NCBI GenBank assembly: GCA_022818135.1
Contig: JAFMSR010000008.1
Location: forward strand, 15,507,238-15,571,237
Length of the DNA stretch: 64,000 nucleotides
Direction: 5' to 3'
From: Saxidomus purpurata
Lineage: Eukaryota > Mollusca > Bivalvia > Venerida > Veneridae
The notes below the pieces were generated by a model, which worked only from the letters and a program-made list of their open reading frames with translations, searched no databases and had not been told where the DNA came from. Position numbers and translations under genes: made by a program. Shown here in pieces: positions 1 to 11,689 of the stretch (position 1 is its first letter; each line of letters begins with the position of its first letter).

Positions 1-387
1 TTTCCATCGAAAATCGCTTGGAAACGTACACTTACAAAACATATAATTGATACTGAAAAACTTAATCGATATAACAGGCTAATGACAAGTGATCATGGCG
101 ACCTTTTAAGAGCTGTGATAACAGTGAATGAGCCACATGTACTGTGGCAGATAGCAAAATGTAACCAAACTCTTTTGAATATATGTTCCGTATTAGTTTC
201 CGCCATTGGAACTCTCTGTTCAAATGAATATATTCGAATGTGTTCAAAGTGTTCGGTGTTAACGGACGATATGACAACGCATTTACTGCTGAACTGTTCT
301 GAAAACAATTTATTAATTGAAAGTATGTGGAACAGCGTAATCGACCGCCTTGGCATGGACTGGTTTTTCGGACTTGATCGGCCGTGA
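1..387 (+). pseudogene. Non-LTR retrotransposon reverse transcriptase, C-terminal fragment
   Basis: The frame is open from the first base of the window to a stop at 385-387, so the 5' part lies outside. The last 60 residues contain a CSKC...H(L)LLNC arrangement followed by a W-containing helix. This C-C-H-C knuckle is typical of the end of non-LTR (LINE) reverse transcriptases. From about 362 the +1 frame continues with a plausible C-terminus (REQCVRC..., ending in MYKVH) to a stop near 500. This suggests a one-base frameshift close to 360 in a dead copy. No poly-A tail is seen; the probable 3' UTR runs to about 1369. Family assignment below LINE level is not possible. Confidence 0.6.
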
Positions 388-1370
388 GCCTAGGGAGCAG
401 TGTGTCAGGTGCCTTAGCTTGGCCATCCAGAATAACGATACGAAATTTTCAAACTTTTGGATGACTAAGTGTATGTTCAAAATGTACAAAGTGCATTAAT
501 TAGAAAATAGCACAATTCTTTTGAAAGTATTGTTTTTATTTTATCGATGTTATGTCTACTGAAACAAAGTTGAACTTTGTGTATGAATAAGAGAAATAAC
601 CATAAATTATGCATATTTGATTTGCATTTATACATGTACATGAAAATTTATATCGCACATATCTTTTCATTTAATTGCAAATTTACTGTATGTATTCATA
701 ATTGCAAAAAGTGTATCGATTTGGACTGTATTATACAATTGTTTCATACTCCATTTATAGCAGTAGCATAGCAGATTTAAGATTAAAAATGAATGATATT
801 TACCATTAATTAAGTGGTTATAGGAATTAAAAAATCTTTTTGTTAAATAATTCATTTCAAACATCAGAATTTTCCGTTTAGCGTTGCTTAAAAATATTTT
901 TTTAATGAATTGTTCAATCAGTGTAACTTGGATTACTATAGTAGTGAATTAAACAGTAACCGTTTATTTTCTTTTATGAAAATGACATTTCGATTATCTA
1001 GTGAACTGGTCTAGGTTTTCATTAAAATGTCATTGAATTAAAACTTGTAGATTTGTTTCCCTACTCCTATTTCCTAGTGTTTCGTTTTCGCACTAGGCCG
1101 GGTTAGAGGGAAGTCTAAATCATATACAAGCATTTTTTCCCCGTCTTAATTCTTACTCAGTGCTATACTTTTCAGTTAGGGGCAAATCATATAATTGTGC
1201 TGTCCAATGTATACATTTTATAGATTACTTGCATTTGTTTATCTATATTCTGTCTTGTAATGTATATATCACATTTGTATACTTGTTTTGTCTGTAGTTA
1301 TTTAAAAACTGGTTGTGTAATTATAGTTCAAATCTTCATGTATTATGGAGGATAATAAATAAATAATACC
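388..1370 (+). other. AT-rich stretch, probable LINE 3' UTR
   Basis: No coding potential is seen. The stretch follows the RT fragment on the same strand and ends at about 1345-1370 with a TATTATGGAGG motif and TAA-rich runs. This resembles the 3' end of a LINE transcript. The assignment is inferred from position. Confidence 0.3.
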
Positions 1371-1588
1371 ACCGTTTCCATAGTTTCCTAGAAAATAATT
1401 ACTGCAGTAGGTGGCCAACTAGTTAAATACAAGTTTTTTTCCGCAGACGAAAAATATCATTGTTCTTCTGTTGATCTATATTCAACGAATGAGAGTTTGA
1501 CAGTGATGCAAATGTGTTTATTGAACGAAAATAAAATCGGCCTTATCAGCTAACCGCAAGCGAGCGAAATCGGTATATTGGTATATAA

Positions 1589-2479
1589 GTGGGAAATAGT
1601 AGTATTTCCCAGGACACCGGGAAATACAGGGAATTCCCGGGAAATACAGGGAATTCCCGGGAAATAGTGGGAAATACTCAACTTCAGAATCTGTGTTGAG
1701 GAATAAAGAAGCCAGTGTTAGCAATGTCTGTTATTTCTGTGTTCAATGTAACCTGATTTCAATAAAGGCTTGTTTGCCCAGTTTTCAAAAAATAAATCTT
1801 TCAGAGGCAATTACTATTAAGTTTTGATATTGAGTTAGTTGAGCCGTTATATAATCCCTCAACCATTTTTCTCAACTGCCAAGTTATCTTGGTTTTACAG
1901 TAGGCCCCAAATTATAAAAGGTGTCAATCATGGTGTTTAACAATGTGGTCTACCAGAATCTATTTTTGATTTGAATTTGATTTAAAAGAGATTTTATCAA
2001 GGTCCGTCCGAAAGCTAAATTTTTAACTTATGTTTTGGATGAGACCCCGGCATGTCTCCCGTCATGCCTAGAAAAGTAGAATTTTGAAGCCGAAAAGAGG
2101 AGAGATTTACCCGACTGCAATTTCCAATCAGTTTTAGCCAAATATTGAATTTGATTGGTTGCCAAAAAGTACTACCAGAATCGATATGTTATCACCTTAT
2201 TAAATGGTCAGAGATGACTTGCTTTTTCACAACTTTTGACCATTAGATTAACTTTAACATTGCCTGCATAGGGTACTCTGATATGTAATCTGTAGTGTAT
2301 AATCCATCCAAAAAGAATTCCTCTTTGCTATGTATTTGACTGAAATCATACTTGACTGTGTGTATCAGTATTATTATTATAGTATTTCCCACTATTTCCC
2401 ATTTGTTTCAAATTTTGGATATTTCACAGGACGGGAAATCCCTGTGAGAATTCCCGCGTCTGGGAAATCCCGGCCAACC
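1589..2479. repeat. Foldback element with GGGAAATA / TATTTCCC arms
   Basis: The left arm (about 1589-1680) has repeated GGGAAATACAGGGAATTCCC units. The right arm (about 2380-2479) carries TATTTCCC and GGGAAATCCC units in the opposite sense. About 700 bp of unrecognised sequence lies between them. The arms can pair with each other and internally. The element sits just upstream of the small-HSP exon, in its intron. No clear target duplication is visible. Confidence 0.45.
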
Positions 2480-2523
2480 CTGCCCAATGATTTCATACAT
2501 TTTAGCCCTTCTCATTTTTGCAG

Positions 2524-2700
2524 CTAAAATATGACAGCGAAGGTTTCGAATTAAAACTGGATGTCAAAGAGTTTTCACCATCTGAGCTGAAAGTAAAAAT
2601 GACGGGAAATAGGTTAACTGTGAGCGCTAAACACGAACAGAAAGCAGACGAACACGGCTTTGTCGCAAGAGAGTTTCACCGGGAGTTAACTCTTCCAGAG
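2524..2700 (+). CDS. Small HSP penultimate exon
   Basis: 177 nt, in frame from its first base. It encodes the first two thirds of the alpha-crystallin domain. The acceptor CAG is at 2521-2523 and donor GT at 2701. Confidence 0.85.
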
Positions 2701-3326
2701 GTATTTTTGTAAAAAGTGTTGCTACTTTGAAAAATTGATTGTTTATAGTTCTTAGGTTGGCTTTTTTAGAACTAAACAACATATTTGTATATTTGCGATA
2801 ATATATCGAAGAACAACCTAGATCTAATGAAAATTGATATAGATAAGATCTACATAATTAAAAGCACGAAATGTGGAATTCACGTATGCATCACAGCATT
2901 TACACTACAACATTGCAAAGAAAAAGAAAATATTATAATCAAACCTTTGCCCTGCTGGGGACAAGTGTATCAGATTTGCGATTAGTGCAGATCATGATGA
3001 GCCTGCATATCCGTACAGTCCGCTCATATATCTATTCCCTACTCACTCATAAACTTTTCAGTTGGCGTCAATTTGAACAATCATCTAAATGTAAAGTTGA
3101 CAACCATTGCCTCACTTGGTGAACTATTTAACATAGTTCTGCTCTGTTAAAAAGTCAAAGTTCATTAAGAAAAAAGTATGTTAGGTTCCTTGTATCTGCT
3201 TTTCAGGATGTTAATTTGGACACGATGACGTCATCAATTTCAGAAGAAGGTATACTAACAATTCGGGCTGATATCATAGAGACTGAAAAGGCAGCGGAAA
3301 AAGTGATCAATATTCAGAAGGAATAG
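2524..3326 (+). CDS. Small heat-shock protein (alpha-crystallin domain), 3' two exons
   Basis: Two exons, 2524-2700 and 3207-3326 (stop TAG 3324-3326), join in phase 0 to give 98 residues. They are flanked by a TTTTTGCAG acceptor, a GTATTT donor and a CTTTTCAG acceptor. The product is an ATP-independent chaperone of the Hsp20/alpha-crystallin family that binds unfolding proteins. Most of the alpha-crystallin domain is present: the LDVKEFSPSEL strand, the EHGFVAREFHREL strand and the SSISEEGILTI strand. A C-terminal I-N-I motif of the I-x-I type, which docks between dimers, follows. The conserved Arg equivalent to human alphaB R120 is Thr here (FHRELT versus FHRKYR). The N-terminal exon(s) with the start codon were not found between 1 and 2523; they may lie upstream of the window. 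Confidence 0.85.
3207..3326 (+). CDS. Small HSP last exon
   Basis: 120 nt, phase 0. It encodes the end of the alpha-crystallin domain and the I-N-I tail, ending in TAG. The acceptor CAG is at 3204-3206. Confidence 0.85.
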   Translation, partial: DVNLDTMTSSISEEGILTIRADIIETEKAAEKVINIQKE

Positions 3327-3369
3327 ACAGACAAGACTGAATGAAATGATGCAGATTTATTTTCAAATG

Positions 3370-3600
3370 ATGTTTGCGCATTCGAAATGCCAACGAAAAA
3401 CACTTGATGTAACTCCTTCATTCGGAATGCTAAAGAAAAAGAATGAAGTTAATCGAGCATTCGAACAGTAAAAAAAAAACACTTGATGTTATTCCTGGAC
3501 TCAGAATGCTAAAGAGAAATAAAATGTTATTCGAGCATTCGAAAAGAAAAAAAACCGCTTGTTATTCGAGCATTGGAAATGCTAAAGAAAAAAACACTAA
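3370..3600 (+). repeat. Degenerate tandem repeat in the small-HSP 3' region
   Basis: Phrases such as GCATTCGAAATGC, GAATGCTAAAGAAAAA and ACACTTGATGT recur five or six times at about 40-85 bp spacing. A possible polyadenylation signal AATAAA lies inside at about 3518. The array is probably transcribed as 3' UTR, by position. Confidence 0.5.
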
Positions 3601-4975
3601 TGATTCTTCAGCCTAGATCACTACTCATGAGAGCTAAAAACGAAACATACTAATCTTTTAATGGACAATTTAATACCATCTATCATAAATCAGTGAAGTA
3701 AATAACATTACTCTAAATTGAACAAATCATAATCATACAAAAATGCTAAGTATACTGCTCATTGAAGGTTCTTTCAAATTAAATGGTCTGGAAACTCACG
3801 CGCAAATAGATTTTCAGTATTATTTTCTTTGTGGTTTTTCATACTAAATACCTCGAGCAGACACTGGTGAACAGCTGATCGAGGCTTCAGCACAGACAAT
3901 TTTTAAGTGGAACTTGATAGGTGAACAAGTCAAAATTTCATAAATAGATACCAAAAATGCATACAAAAATACATGTACTATAAATATAACATGAAATGCT
4001 GATTTTCTTAAAATATTTTAGATAGCTTTGCAAGATATTGGTGTGTTAACTCAGGAAACATTCATGCTCAGTGTCACGTGACTGGACAACAAATATAAGG
4101 CCACAGTGCTGTTCACTGCATCTAAATGAGACCCTGTTACAACTGCATGTAAAAAGAAATTCATGCTATAAACATGTTATTGGCTAAACCAGCCACTTTC
4201 CAGTACAGAGAAGAACAGTGCTCAATTTAATTAATTGTGAAAATAAAATATGTTTCTACATATCTAACCTATTTCTTCAGCATGTTACCAGACCCACGAT
4301 GCCCTTATCTAGGGATAAACTGCTTTTGGAAACTTAACAGACTTGCTTCAAGTCCCCTTTTTTAATTATTGGGTACCTTTTTTCGGCTAATAAATGTACA
4401 TATTACTATTCATATGTGTTTAATATCAATGTGCCAAGGGTAATCAGTACAATGACAGTTGCCAGTAAACAAACATACTGAAGTTTCATAACAGCAGGTG
4501 ATTTAAAGAGGTGAATGAATAAATATAAAAGGGACTTGCAGCAAGTCTACAAATTGAAATACATTACAAAATTCTTGTATTTTGAGCAAAGAAAGTGTGA
4601 TCAACTGTTCCCTTCTTATGTATGAACTTAATCTGTATTTCGCTATATGAGAGAGGTATTTGTTATGTCCTGCTACTCTGTTTTCCAAATAGTTCAATCC
4701 CGCTTCTGCAAAAATCATAGACCAGAATGTCTTGAAACTGAGTAAGAATGATCACCAAACGCCCTAGATGAAATTGTCTCATTGCTCTGTTAGGATGCCT
4801 ATTGGTTCAGTGATAGCCATTTGAAAAAAGAAACATTAAATCTAGTCTTCACTTGCACGTAACTAACTGTCAGAATTTCATGAAATTCTGCAAGCATAAA
4901 CATTTAGAAGCATCATTCTGCGTTTGGGCATTGCTATTAACTCAGCATATCTATGTTCCAATAATTTCACTGTTA
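3601..4975. other. Intergenic, no gene seen
   Basis: AT-rich sequence between the convergent small-HSP and ART-like genes. No ORF with protein character or splice structure was found. Confidence 0.4.
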
Positions 4976-4981
4976 CATTGC

Positions 4982-4987
4982 TTTATT
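4982..4987 (-). terminator. Probable polyadenylation signal of the ART-like gene
   Basis: AATAAA on the minus strand (TTTATT on plus), 75 nt past the stop codon at 5063-5065. It is the first canonical signal after the gene. Confidence 0.45.
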
Positions 4988-5062
4988 TTTCGATTCAGTG
5001 ATTGATTAATACAATCCAAAAACGTCTGTATACCAATTCTATCAATGACTTGAATGAAATAA

Positions 5063-5826
5063 TTATGGTGCACAGTACCCGAAGGACTGACTCTGTTGTG
5101 CTCGAGATAATCTCTCTATAACATCTGTGCGCGGGTTTACTTGATACAAATATATTATTTCTCTAGGGTATTGGCGAGTAATATTTGTCCTAAAATTGCT
5201 TATGTGCTGTATTATCAGGTCCCGCTTTTCCACCCTTTCTCTTATTCTGAACATAGAATTTCGTTTTATTAGAACTTCCTTTTGATGCCTAAACCTGTTT
5301 TGTGCATAATCAGCTATGTACACGCCTCTAACAAGTTCAACAATTAGCAGTACGTTTCCTTTAGCAAAATGGAGTGCTACATTTATGTCTGTGGAGACAC
5401 TGGTGAATCCTTCTTCAACAAATTCTGATTGATTTCTGAAAGGAAAATCTCGAACCCCTCTAAAAAGTGCTGTTCTATAGTTAACGGGCTGTAGCACTTC
5501 TAAAGCTTCGTTGATTACATTTCCTGCTCGCAGAAAAATTTTCTTGATACGTTGATTTCTTTGTCGGTGAAATGAACATCTCAATTCCTTGTTTAAACGA
5601 AAAGGAAAATTACGAAGTTCTTGGTCTTGATTGAACTGACTTTCATCAATGTTGCATAGCCTTGAATACATACTAATCCAGGCTATTGCATAGAAACCAT
5701 CTGAAGTAGTATGACCCGCTGCACGTGCTTTATTTCGCGCTCCTCTGGTGCAGTTCCATATATCGAGTTCCTTCGAAACCATGTCAATTGTTGCTTTAGC
5801 TCTTTCCACAAAATATAATTGTCTTC
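5063..5826 (-). CDS. ART-like gene exon 2 (catalytic domain)
   Basis: 764 nt. The acceptor TTTTTTGCAG precedes 5826. The open frame extends upstream of the acceptor, but that extension is intronic. It ends with a stop at 5065-5063. Confidence 0.85.
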
Positions 5827-7017
5827 CTGCAAAAAATAGGAAGTCCCAGAAACATGATAACAATCTAGTGTTAACTGAACATTTCGAAAAGTGATGTATC
5901 CGTCGTTGCTTAGCTTATATGTATAACAATAACGTACTGCTCGCTGTTAAGACAATAAATGTTCAATATTACTAATTTCAAACACGCCTGGTACTTTATC
6001 AAACTACCTCACCGCGGAGGCAAGCGTTCTGATTCAACTTCCTAGATAGCTCTGCTGACAGAAAAATGATAAAAAAAATCACAATAATAACGGGGATGAG
6101 TGTACCTTTTTAAAATATGGCACTTTCAATCCAAATTCGGGGAATAGTAGGCGATAAAGGTAAAATTTTACTTTTCCGATGTGCTTATAACATGTCTCAA
6201 CTGCCTAATTGGACGTCCGTAGAATGTTTACCAGTTTGTAGAATGTGCCCGTGAAGACGTGAAAATCAACATTTTCCATGAATTCATGTCTGGATTTATT
6301 TGTCTTTCACAAGGATGAACAAAATTATGCCAGGATACAAACACTCAAACCATATAATTACCGTCTGGCAAAACATCAAGTTCTAAAGCAAAATATAAAT
6401 AAAGTTATCGTTGTTTTCTGTCAAGAGATACTAGTAGCTCAGTTGAGACAAATTATAAACGAGAAACAATACAGCCATCTCTATTTTTGTTGTAATTTTT
6501 TGTCAGCAGAACTATCTCGGAAGTCGAATCAGAACGCCTTTCCAAAACATCCGCGATGAGGTAGTTTGGTTCCTTTACGGGGTTACGGGGCGTGTTTAAA
6601 GCGGGTTCGGAAAAGGTTTAAGCATATTGGTCCGTATCTTACTTCTCTTCTTTGTTTCACAATTCTTTTTCAAAAGTTACTATTTACTAACCATTAGAAT
6701 ATATCATTGTAGATTGATTGTAGCGAGATTTAATAGCTCGATTTTTGAATTAGAAATGCCAGGTATACTTCTCTAAAAAATTAAGTTGATATTCCTAAAT
6801 GTCTGACTTTCAAGTCTGATTGTTAATATGATATCTTTTAAATTCCATTTGTTTCCTTGAATCAAAACTGATAACCTTAATTAATGTAAGGTATTCAGTT
6901 AAGTAAGTTAACCGTCGTATTTAAAGAATATCATACAAATTTACCTGGCGGTTGTTGGACACTCTGCGAAATGAAAGATATCCAAATGATAAGTGTCCAT
7001 AGTGCAAATGCATGCAT
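5063..7017 (-). CDS. Secreted mono-ADP-ribosyltransferase-like protein (ART family)
   Basis: Two exons, 7017-6945 and 5826-5063, join in phase 1 to give 278 residues. Exon 1 encodes a classic signal peptide (residues 1-20, hydrophobic core FALWTLIIWISFI), which implies export. Exon 2 carries the fold shared with vertebrate ecto-ARTs, which use NAD+ to modify a protein side chain. The motifs are FRGV (Arg147), FTSVST (S167-x-S169) and QKEVLI (Q206-x-E208). Arginine-specific ARTs have E-x-E, so Q-x-E is atypical. Four cysteines remain after signal removal (about 50, 82, 108, 276), which would allow two disulphides. There is no C-terminal hydrophobic tail, so a GPI anchor is unlikely and secretion is inferred. 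The substrate is unknown. The assignment rests on motif order and spacing. Confidence 0.8.
5980..6600. mobile_element. Foldback MITE in the ART-like intron
   Basis: An inverted repeat of about 90 bp: the left arm (about 5980-6100) and right arm (about 6480-6600) share, in opposite sense, TGTCAGCAGA, GAATCAGAACGC and GAGGTAGTTTG. About 400 bp of unrecognised sequence lies between them. It is a non-autonomous TIR element by structure; the superfamily is not determined. Confidence 0.6.
6945..7017 (-). CDS. ART-like gene exon 1 (signal peptide)
   Basis: 73 nt starting with ATG at 7017-7015 and ending G|GTAAAT (donor GT 6944-6943), phase 1. The encoded 24 residues are almost wholly signal peptide. 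The phase matches exon 2 exactly, which supports this start over any start inside exon 2. Confidence 0.75.
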
Positions 7018-7107
7018 TTTTAACGATTTAATAATTATCTCGGATAAAAACAAATCGCTTGTGAACGCAGATAAGTTAAAGTGTAGATTGAGTAAAAAAA
7101 TACAACG

Positions 7108-7122
7108 GTGTATATAATATCG
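7108..7122 (-). promoter_or_regulatory. Possible TATA element of the ART-like gene
   Basis: The minus strand reads ATTATATACACC about 95 nt upstream of the start codon. It is the only TATA-like run in the first 150 nt. Weak evidence. Confidence 0.25.
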
Positions 7123-7129
7123 AATGTTA

Positions 7130-8510
7130 CGTAATCCTACCTAAATCGTGATATTTTTCCATCTCAAACTTCCCTGGTTTTCGTAAAATTTATTTTAAGC
7201 ACTAAATCTGAAATTTAGAACTTGAAACTTAATCTATATAAATCACTTACATCATTCACTAGCTGAAGACGTGCGCTGTACATTACTAGTCAGTCACTAC
7301 GTTTAAACTTCTAAAGTTTTTTTACTTTATTGATTTAATTGAATTGTCCTTGTAGAAATAAAATAACGACTTTCTCTGTGGAAGCTAATATAACCCGGGA
7401 GCAATACGACTTAACGAATTATATTTTTTCATTTTTCCTACACAGTGGCTATGTCAGTTTTTGTTCAGCCCTTTCACTAGATTGCTAACTTGGACTTGTC
7501 CATCTTCAATTTAGACTGTGCCATTATCTATTCAAAGGCGTGTCCAAGAAACTGATTGAATGATAAGTAGTGCAGATCATTCTCAGACTTTGCGGTTCTT
7601 ATTCTTCATCCGATTGGGAGAGGAAGATAATATAGTTGACTTGCCTCTCTGTTTGTTATTTAGTCAATCTTCTTTGCGTCTTCATTGGCTAGCATTCCTT
7701 GAAACATAGTACAAACGGTCAGTTGTTTGCTTGTATGAAATTTTACATGCAATGATAATCCTTTGAAATCATTTTCAATTTCATCATTCTACGCTTCTCT
7801 GGTATAATTGTTTTGAAACTCGGAAAAACTATAGCCTGTTGAATTCTAATTCCTTCATTGGGACACTAGCCCGAAATTTGATAGTTACATCCGGTAAAGG
7901 AACGAGTAGACGACAAAAAATGTCCGCCTCCCTGTCGTAACCCCTCAATGATTTAGGCCGTCATGGGATCGAGTCCAGCTACCGACCATGTCTTTTATGT
8001 GCGAAAGCTGGCATTTGACTGCTCACCTGAAAAAGACTGACTGCAAAACACTTGAAACCCATACAACAGCGCGACGAAGAAAAAGCTTGACCTGACTGTG
8101 GGCCTCCCAAATGTGCACATATGGAGTAAAATTGTTTCACATTTTGGGTTCTACACCTGTCTAAATGTTTGGACTGAACTCGACTTTAAGTCCAAAGAAC
8201 TAAAGTTTAAGGCGAAACAGCAGAAGAAATGTTCATTTATAGGTCACCTTGGCGTACCGTCATAGATGAAGAATGTTTTGCACCATAATAAGAGACTGAG
8301 AAATGCTTAAACAGAATACAATTTTTATCAAATTATTGAAAGTGACAGAAATTGTATTATCCTTGTATAATTTATAAAGGAAATATTCTGGGGTACATGT
8401 ACATTGAAAAAAAGATTTGTAACAAACATGAACTCTGTATGTTTCAATATTTCTGAAAATGATGTGCGAGTAATGCTTAGCATTAGCAAAATTTGCATTA
8501 TTCTGGTTTC
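7130..8510. other. Intergenic with a SINE fragment
   Basis: No gene seen. At about 7960-8090 there is a tRNA-B-box-like GGGATCGAGTCC followed by a SINE-like body, truncated at its 5' end. Confidence 0.3.
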
Positions 8511-8516
8511 TGGAAA

Positions 8517-8640
8517 CTGCGCGAAATGCAAAATAACCAGATGATAAGTGTCTATCTTGTAAGTGCTTGCATGTTTTAACAGTTTAATAAGACAATCACT
8601 TGTGAATGCAGATATGGTTAAATAAATATTTACAATATCA
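8517..8640 (-). pseudogene. Decayed duplicate of ART-like exon 1 and 5' flank
   Basis: About 120 bp align with 6966-7085, the exon 1 coding part plus its upstream flank. They share blocks such as GACACTTATCAT and, on plus, CACTTGTGAATGCAGATA. The copy has ATG at the same place, but the seventh codon is TAG, so it cannot encode the signal peptide. No catalytic exon accompanies it. It is a remnant of local duplication. Confidence 0.6.
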
Positions 8641-9490
8641 CACTGTTTTTGTCATCTGTTAAACCCCGATCCTAGTTGAAACTGCATAAAATAGTCATCT
8701 CATTTCCCAGATGTGCGTGCAGTTGTCATAGCTGTAAACAACACTGTAAAACATTCTTCGTATCAGCTGTATAAAGTTTTTATGAAACAAATCTGGTAGA
8801 TGTCATTAAAAAGATAGAAGTCGTTGATGAAAACATATTCTGATACGCCAACGAGGACACAGTTGTATTTTCTTTTATCATGTGCTCATAAGGACACCGA
8901 ACTGAACTTCATCCGACCACGTCGCGTTCCATTCAAAGCTTTTTAAAATCTGGAGTCGGGTTTCATACATAACATTTTCATTATCAGACATATTTAAAAT
9001 ATGACACTCGGTGAAAAGTACTAGTATTCATTTTTCAAATACATGAAACAGTACATGAAAGCGTCTTTCTCGAATGGCCGTCGGTCTTCGTGATAAAATT
9101 ACTACGCATTTTAACTCCACACCGTGAAATACTAGTAAGTATGCTGGTATATCACTAAAAAATAATATCTATTTTCTAAATTTATACTTTAATTGTATGC
9201 CATATACCGGTAATTTATGTTATAAATTCATATTGAAAGTTTAAGCTTTCCTGACCACATAGCTCGCATATAGCTGTTTGTTTTTCGCCCTACCTTGAGA
9301 AGAGGTAGGTGTCGCATATAACAATACTTACTTTACAACCTTCCCCAATGCTTTTGTTTGTAGTCGTGCTTATTGGGTCCACCATCCTCTAAAGAGGCAA
9401 TATTCGGTACGACCCGTCTTCCCCAATGCAAGTTATCCAGATGAATATCAATGGACATGTACATGCATATGCATGCATTCTAATCGTTGA

Positions 9491-10072
9491 ACAAGAATAC
9501 CATTGATGCAAAGCATCAAAGGGCGCCGAAAATAGTTTTGTATATGTGTGGCGTTAACTAGCTAAAATTAGCTTTTTGATAAGCAATCATTATCAGTTTG
9601 ATTTGAATGAAAAATTTTATGAATATTTGCAGAAAACATTTAAAATCATGGTGGTTTTAAAGCTGGAAAAAAAGAGGGGGGGAAGAAAAATTATTTTAAA
9701 AATTGGGTTTGACCGGGATTTGAACTCCACTCGTAAAATCAGACGGTCACCAGCTTACCCACTACACCACGGAGACTGACTTTAAAGCACATGGTAAAAA
9801 ATAAGCTGATATTATAATTTTTCAAAACCGATAAGGGAGAAGTTGTTTTACGTTTTCGTATTTTTTCTAAAAGATATGAAAAGGAATATTACAATTAAAC
9901 AATTACGTTTTAATGAAGGAAATGTGTATAATCAATATGTTAATGTCATTTTCGTATTATTTTAGCATACAGTTAAAACCATTTTTCTTCGCATTCTAAT
10001 AACCGCTCCTAGCATGTACTTCCGGAAAAAACTATTCCATAATAGGCCGCCGCCGTCATCGGCGGCGCCAAT
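9491..10072 (-). mobile_element. Hairpin-ended element with internal tRNA-like segment, family E copy 1
   Basis: On the minus strand it begins with a GC-rich hairpin (GCCGCCG/CGGCGGC, about 10046-10072). It ends with a second hairpin (TTGATGC, loop, GCATCAA, about 9501-9517) followed by a terminus ending TTCTTGT at 9491. At about 9705-9778 it holds a tRNA-like block on the minus strand, with A box GTGTAGTGGGTAAGC and a B box that is TTCAAATCC here and TTCGAATCC in copy 2. About 580 bp, no coding capacity. Copy 2 lies at 17194-19023. Confidence 0.6.
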
Positions 10073-10339
10073 AATTGTTTGGACAAGTCATTATAACTTA
10101 CGAATACAAGTATGTTTATGTTTGAATCAAAACTATATTGCAGTGGTATAATGGTTTATCTAACATAACGTAATAATAAATAAACTTCCCCGATTGCCTT
10201 GATAAATTATGAGCTGTACCCTAAATCTGAACTTCAGTTAAAATAAGTACTACCTCATTTCCGAGTTGCGTGTTTACATTGTCACAACCTGGTTCGCCGC
10301 AGTACATTTATTGATTCTATATTTTTGTATTAACGTTCT

Positions 10340-10760
10340 GGCCCCGATTTCACGAAAATACTTAAGTAATTGCTCAGCTGAGTACGTTATTTCAAAGTCA
10401 AATTGTCGCTAAAAATAAGGATATTTCTTGTTGTCATTTTTAACAATAGTCTATTTTTTAATGAAATTAATATGTTGAAAGAAAAACATGTTGTATAATA
10501 CTTAATGCAAGTCAGATATAGCGAAAAGTTCATTTGAGTACAACTCAATAATTTTAAGAATTTACTTATATAAATTACTTACTATTAAACATTTCCTGCA
10601 CAAATACTGACAAGTGTATATAAATGTAATAAATGGGTAAATACAATTCTGACAAACTTCAATTCTTTAAAGGAATAAACATGCAAGGGGCTAATAAGTG
10701 TTGAAATAAGTTGAGCATGTTACTGAGTAAATACTTAAGTATTTTCGTGAAACCGGGGCC
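10340..10760. mobile_element. MITE with GGCCCCGRTTTCACGAAAAT termini
   Basis: About 421 bp. The left end at 10340 and the right end at 10760 form a terminal inverted repeat of about 40 bp with few mismatches; the shared core is TTTCACGAAAATACTTAAGT. The interior is AT-rich and non-coding. Confidence 0.65.
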
Positions 10761-11689
10761 TGGTAGAACTTTTTACACGTGTAATCCACATGCATAACTA
10801 ATACGAGCTTTGGACAGTATTATTTTCCTACTTTTTAATCCGACTGAGGGATACAATTTTACAAATTCATCTGTCAAAACTGTGTCACTTGATAATAGTC
10901 ACACATTGACTATGTTAACTTAAAAAATTTGTTATACCTTTTCCCCTTAAATTTCGTCAGTGCCGCGATTATCTGATCAAAGGGTTGTCCACTAAAACTT
11001 TACACATTGAATAGCGAATAGTGCAGAGTAGTGCCTCGTGGTTTCTTTATTTGGTGTTTTAACGCAATGTTGGAGAAAGAAGAGAAGCTTTTGTGAAAAA
11101 TCGCGTCTTCCGAGAGTGTAAAAAGTTACTTATAAAAAAAGACTAAGTATTTACTGTATAATTCAATATATCAGTTGACTTATTGAAACATTTGAGGGAC
11201 ATACAGATTATATTCTCGAAACATAGATACTGTGTTCAATGAACGTAAAACGATAAATAAATAAAATTTTAAAGAACAACATAATGACGAAAAATGCCTC
11301 ATTTTACCACAATTAATCATTATTATATATGCCTTCTGTAATAAATCGCTGTCCACCCATTACTATTAATTGTACAACAAAAACTCTACATAGATTATAA
11401 ATGTTTTTTTTTAACCGCTGATTTTACCGATAATGACTATAATGCAGTGCATAAACTATAATACTTCCAAATATTCTATTATTCATGTTTTTATGTTATT
11501 TAGATTGCTATCAGTTATAGGGTATGTCCCTTTATAAGTCTTACTTAACACAAAGATTTGTAAATTCCGTCAAGTCATAAGTGTAAAATTTTATAAAGAA
11601 CGAATTTACAGTATTCTTGCATACCGGATCGGGGTATCCGCAGTTTTCACCAGTGCTGGAAAATCCCATATTACATCCCCCCATGTAAT

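Noticed and set aside
2330..2527. ORF running into the small-HSP exon as its N-terminus
   Set aside because: It is in a different frame from the exon and covers foldback-repeat sequence and the splice acceptor.
5827..5863. ORF start MLSCFWDF as the true start of the ART-like protein
   Set aside because: It lies upstream of a clear TTTTTTGCAG acceptor, and the 6945-7017 exon supplies a better start and matching phase.
9700..9780. Possible functional tRNA gene (minus strand)
   Set aside because: A and B boxes are present but the acceptor stem does not pair, and the same block recurs inside another copy of the element at 17405-17485.
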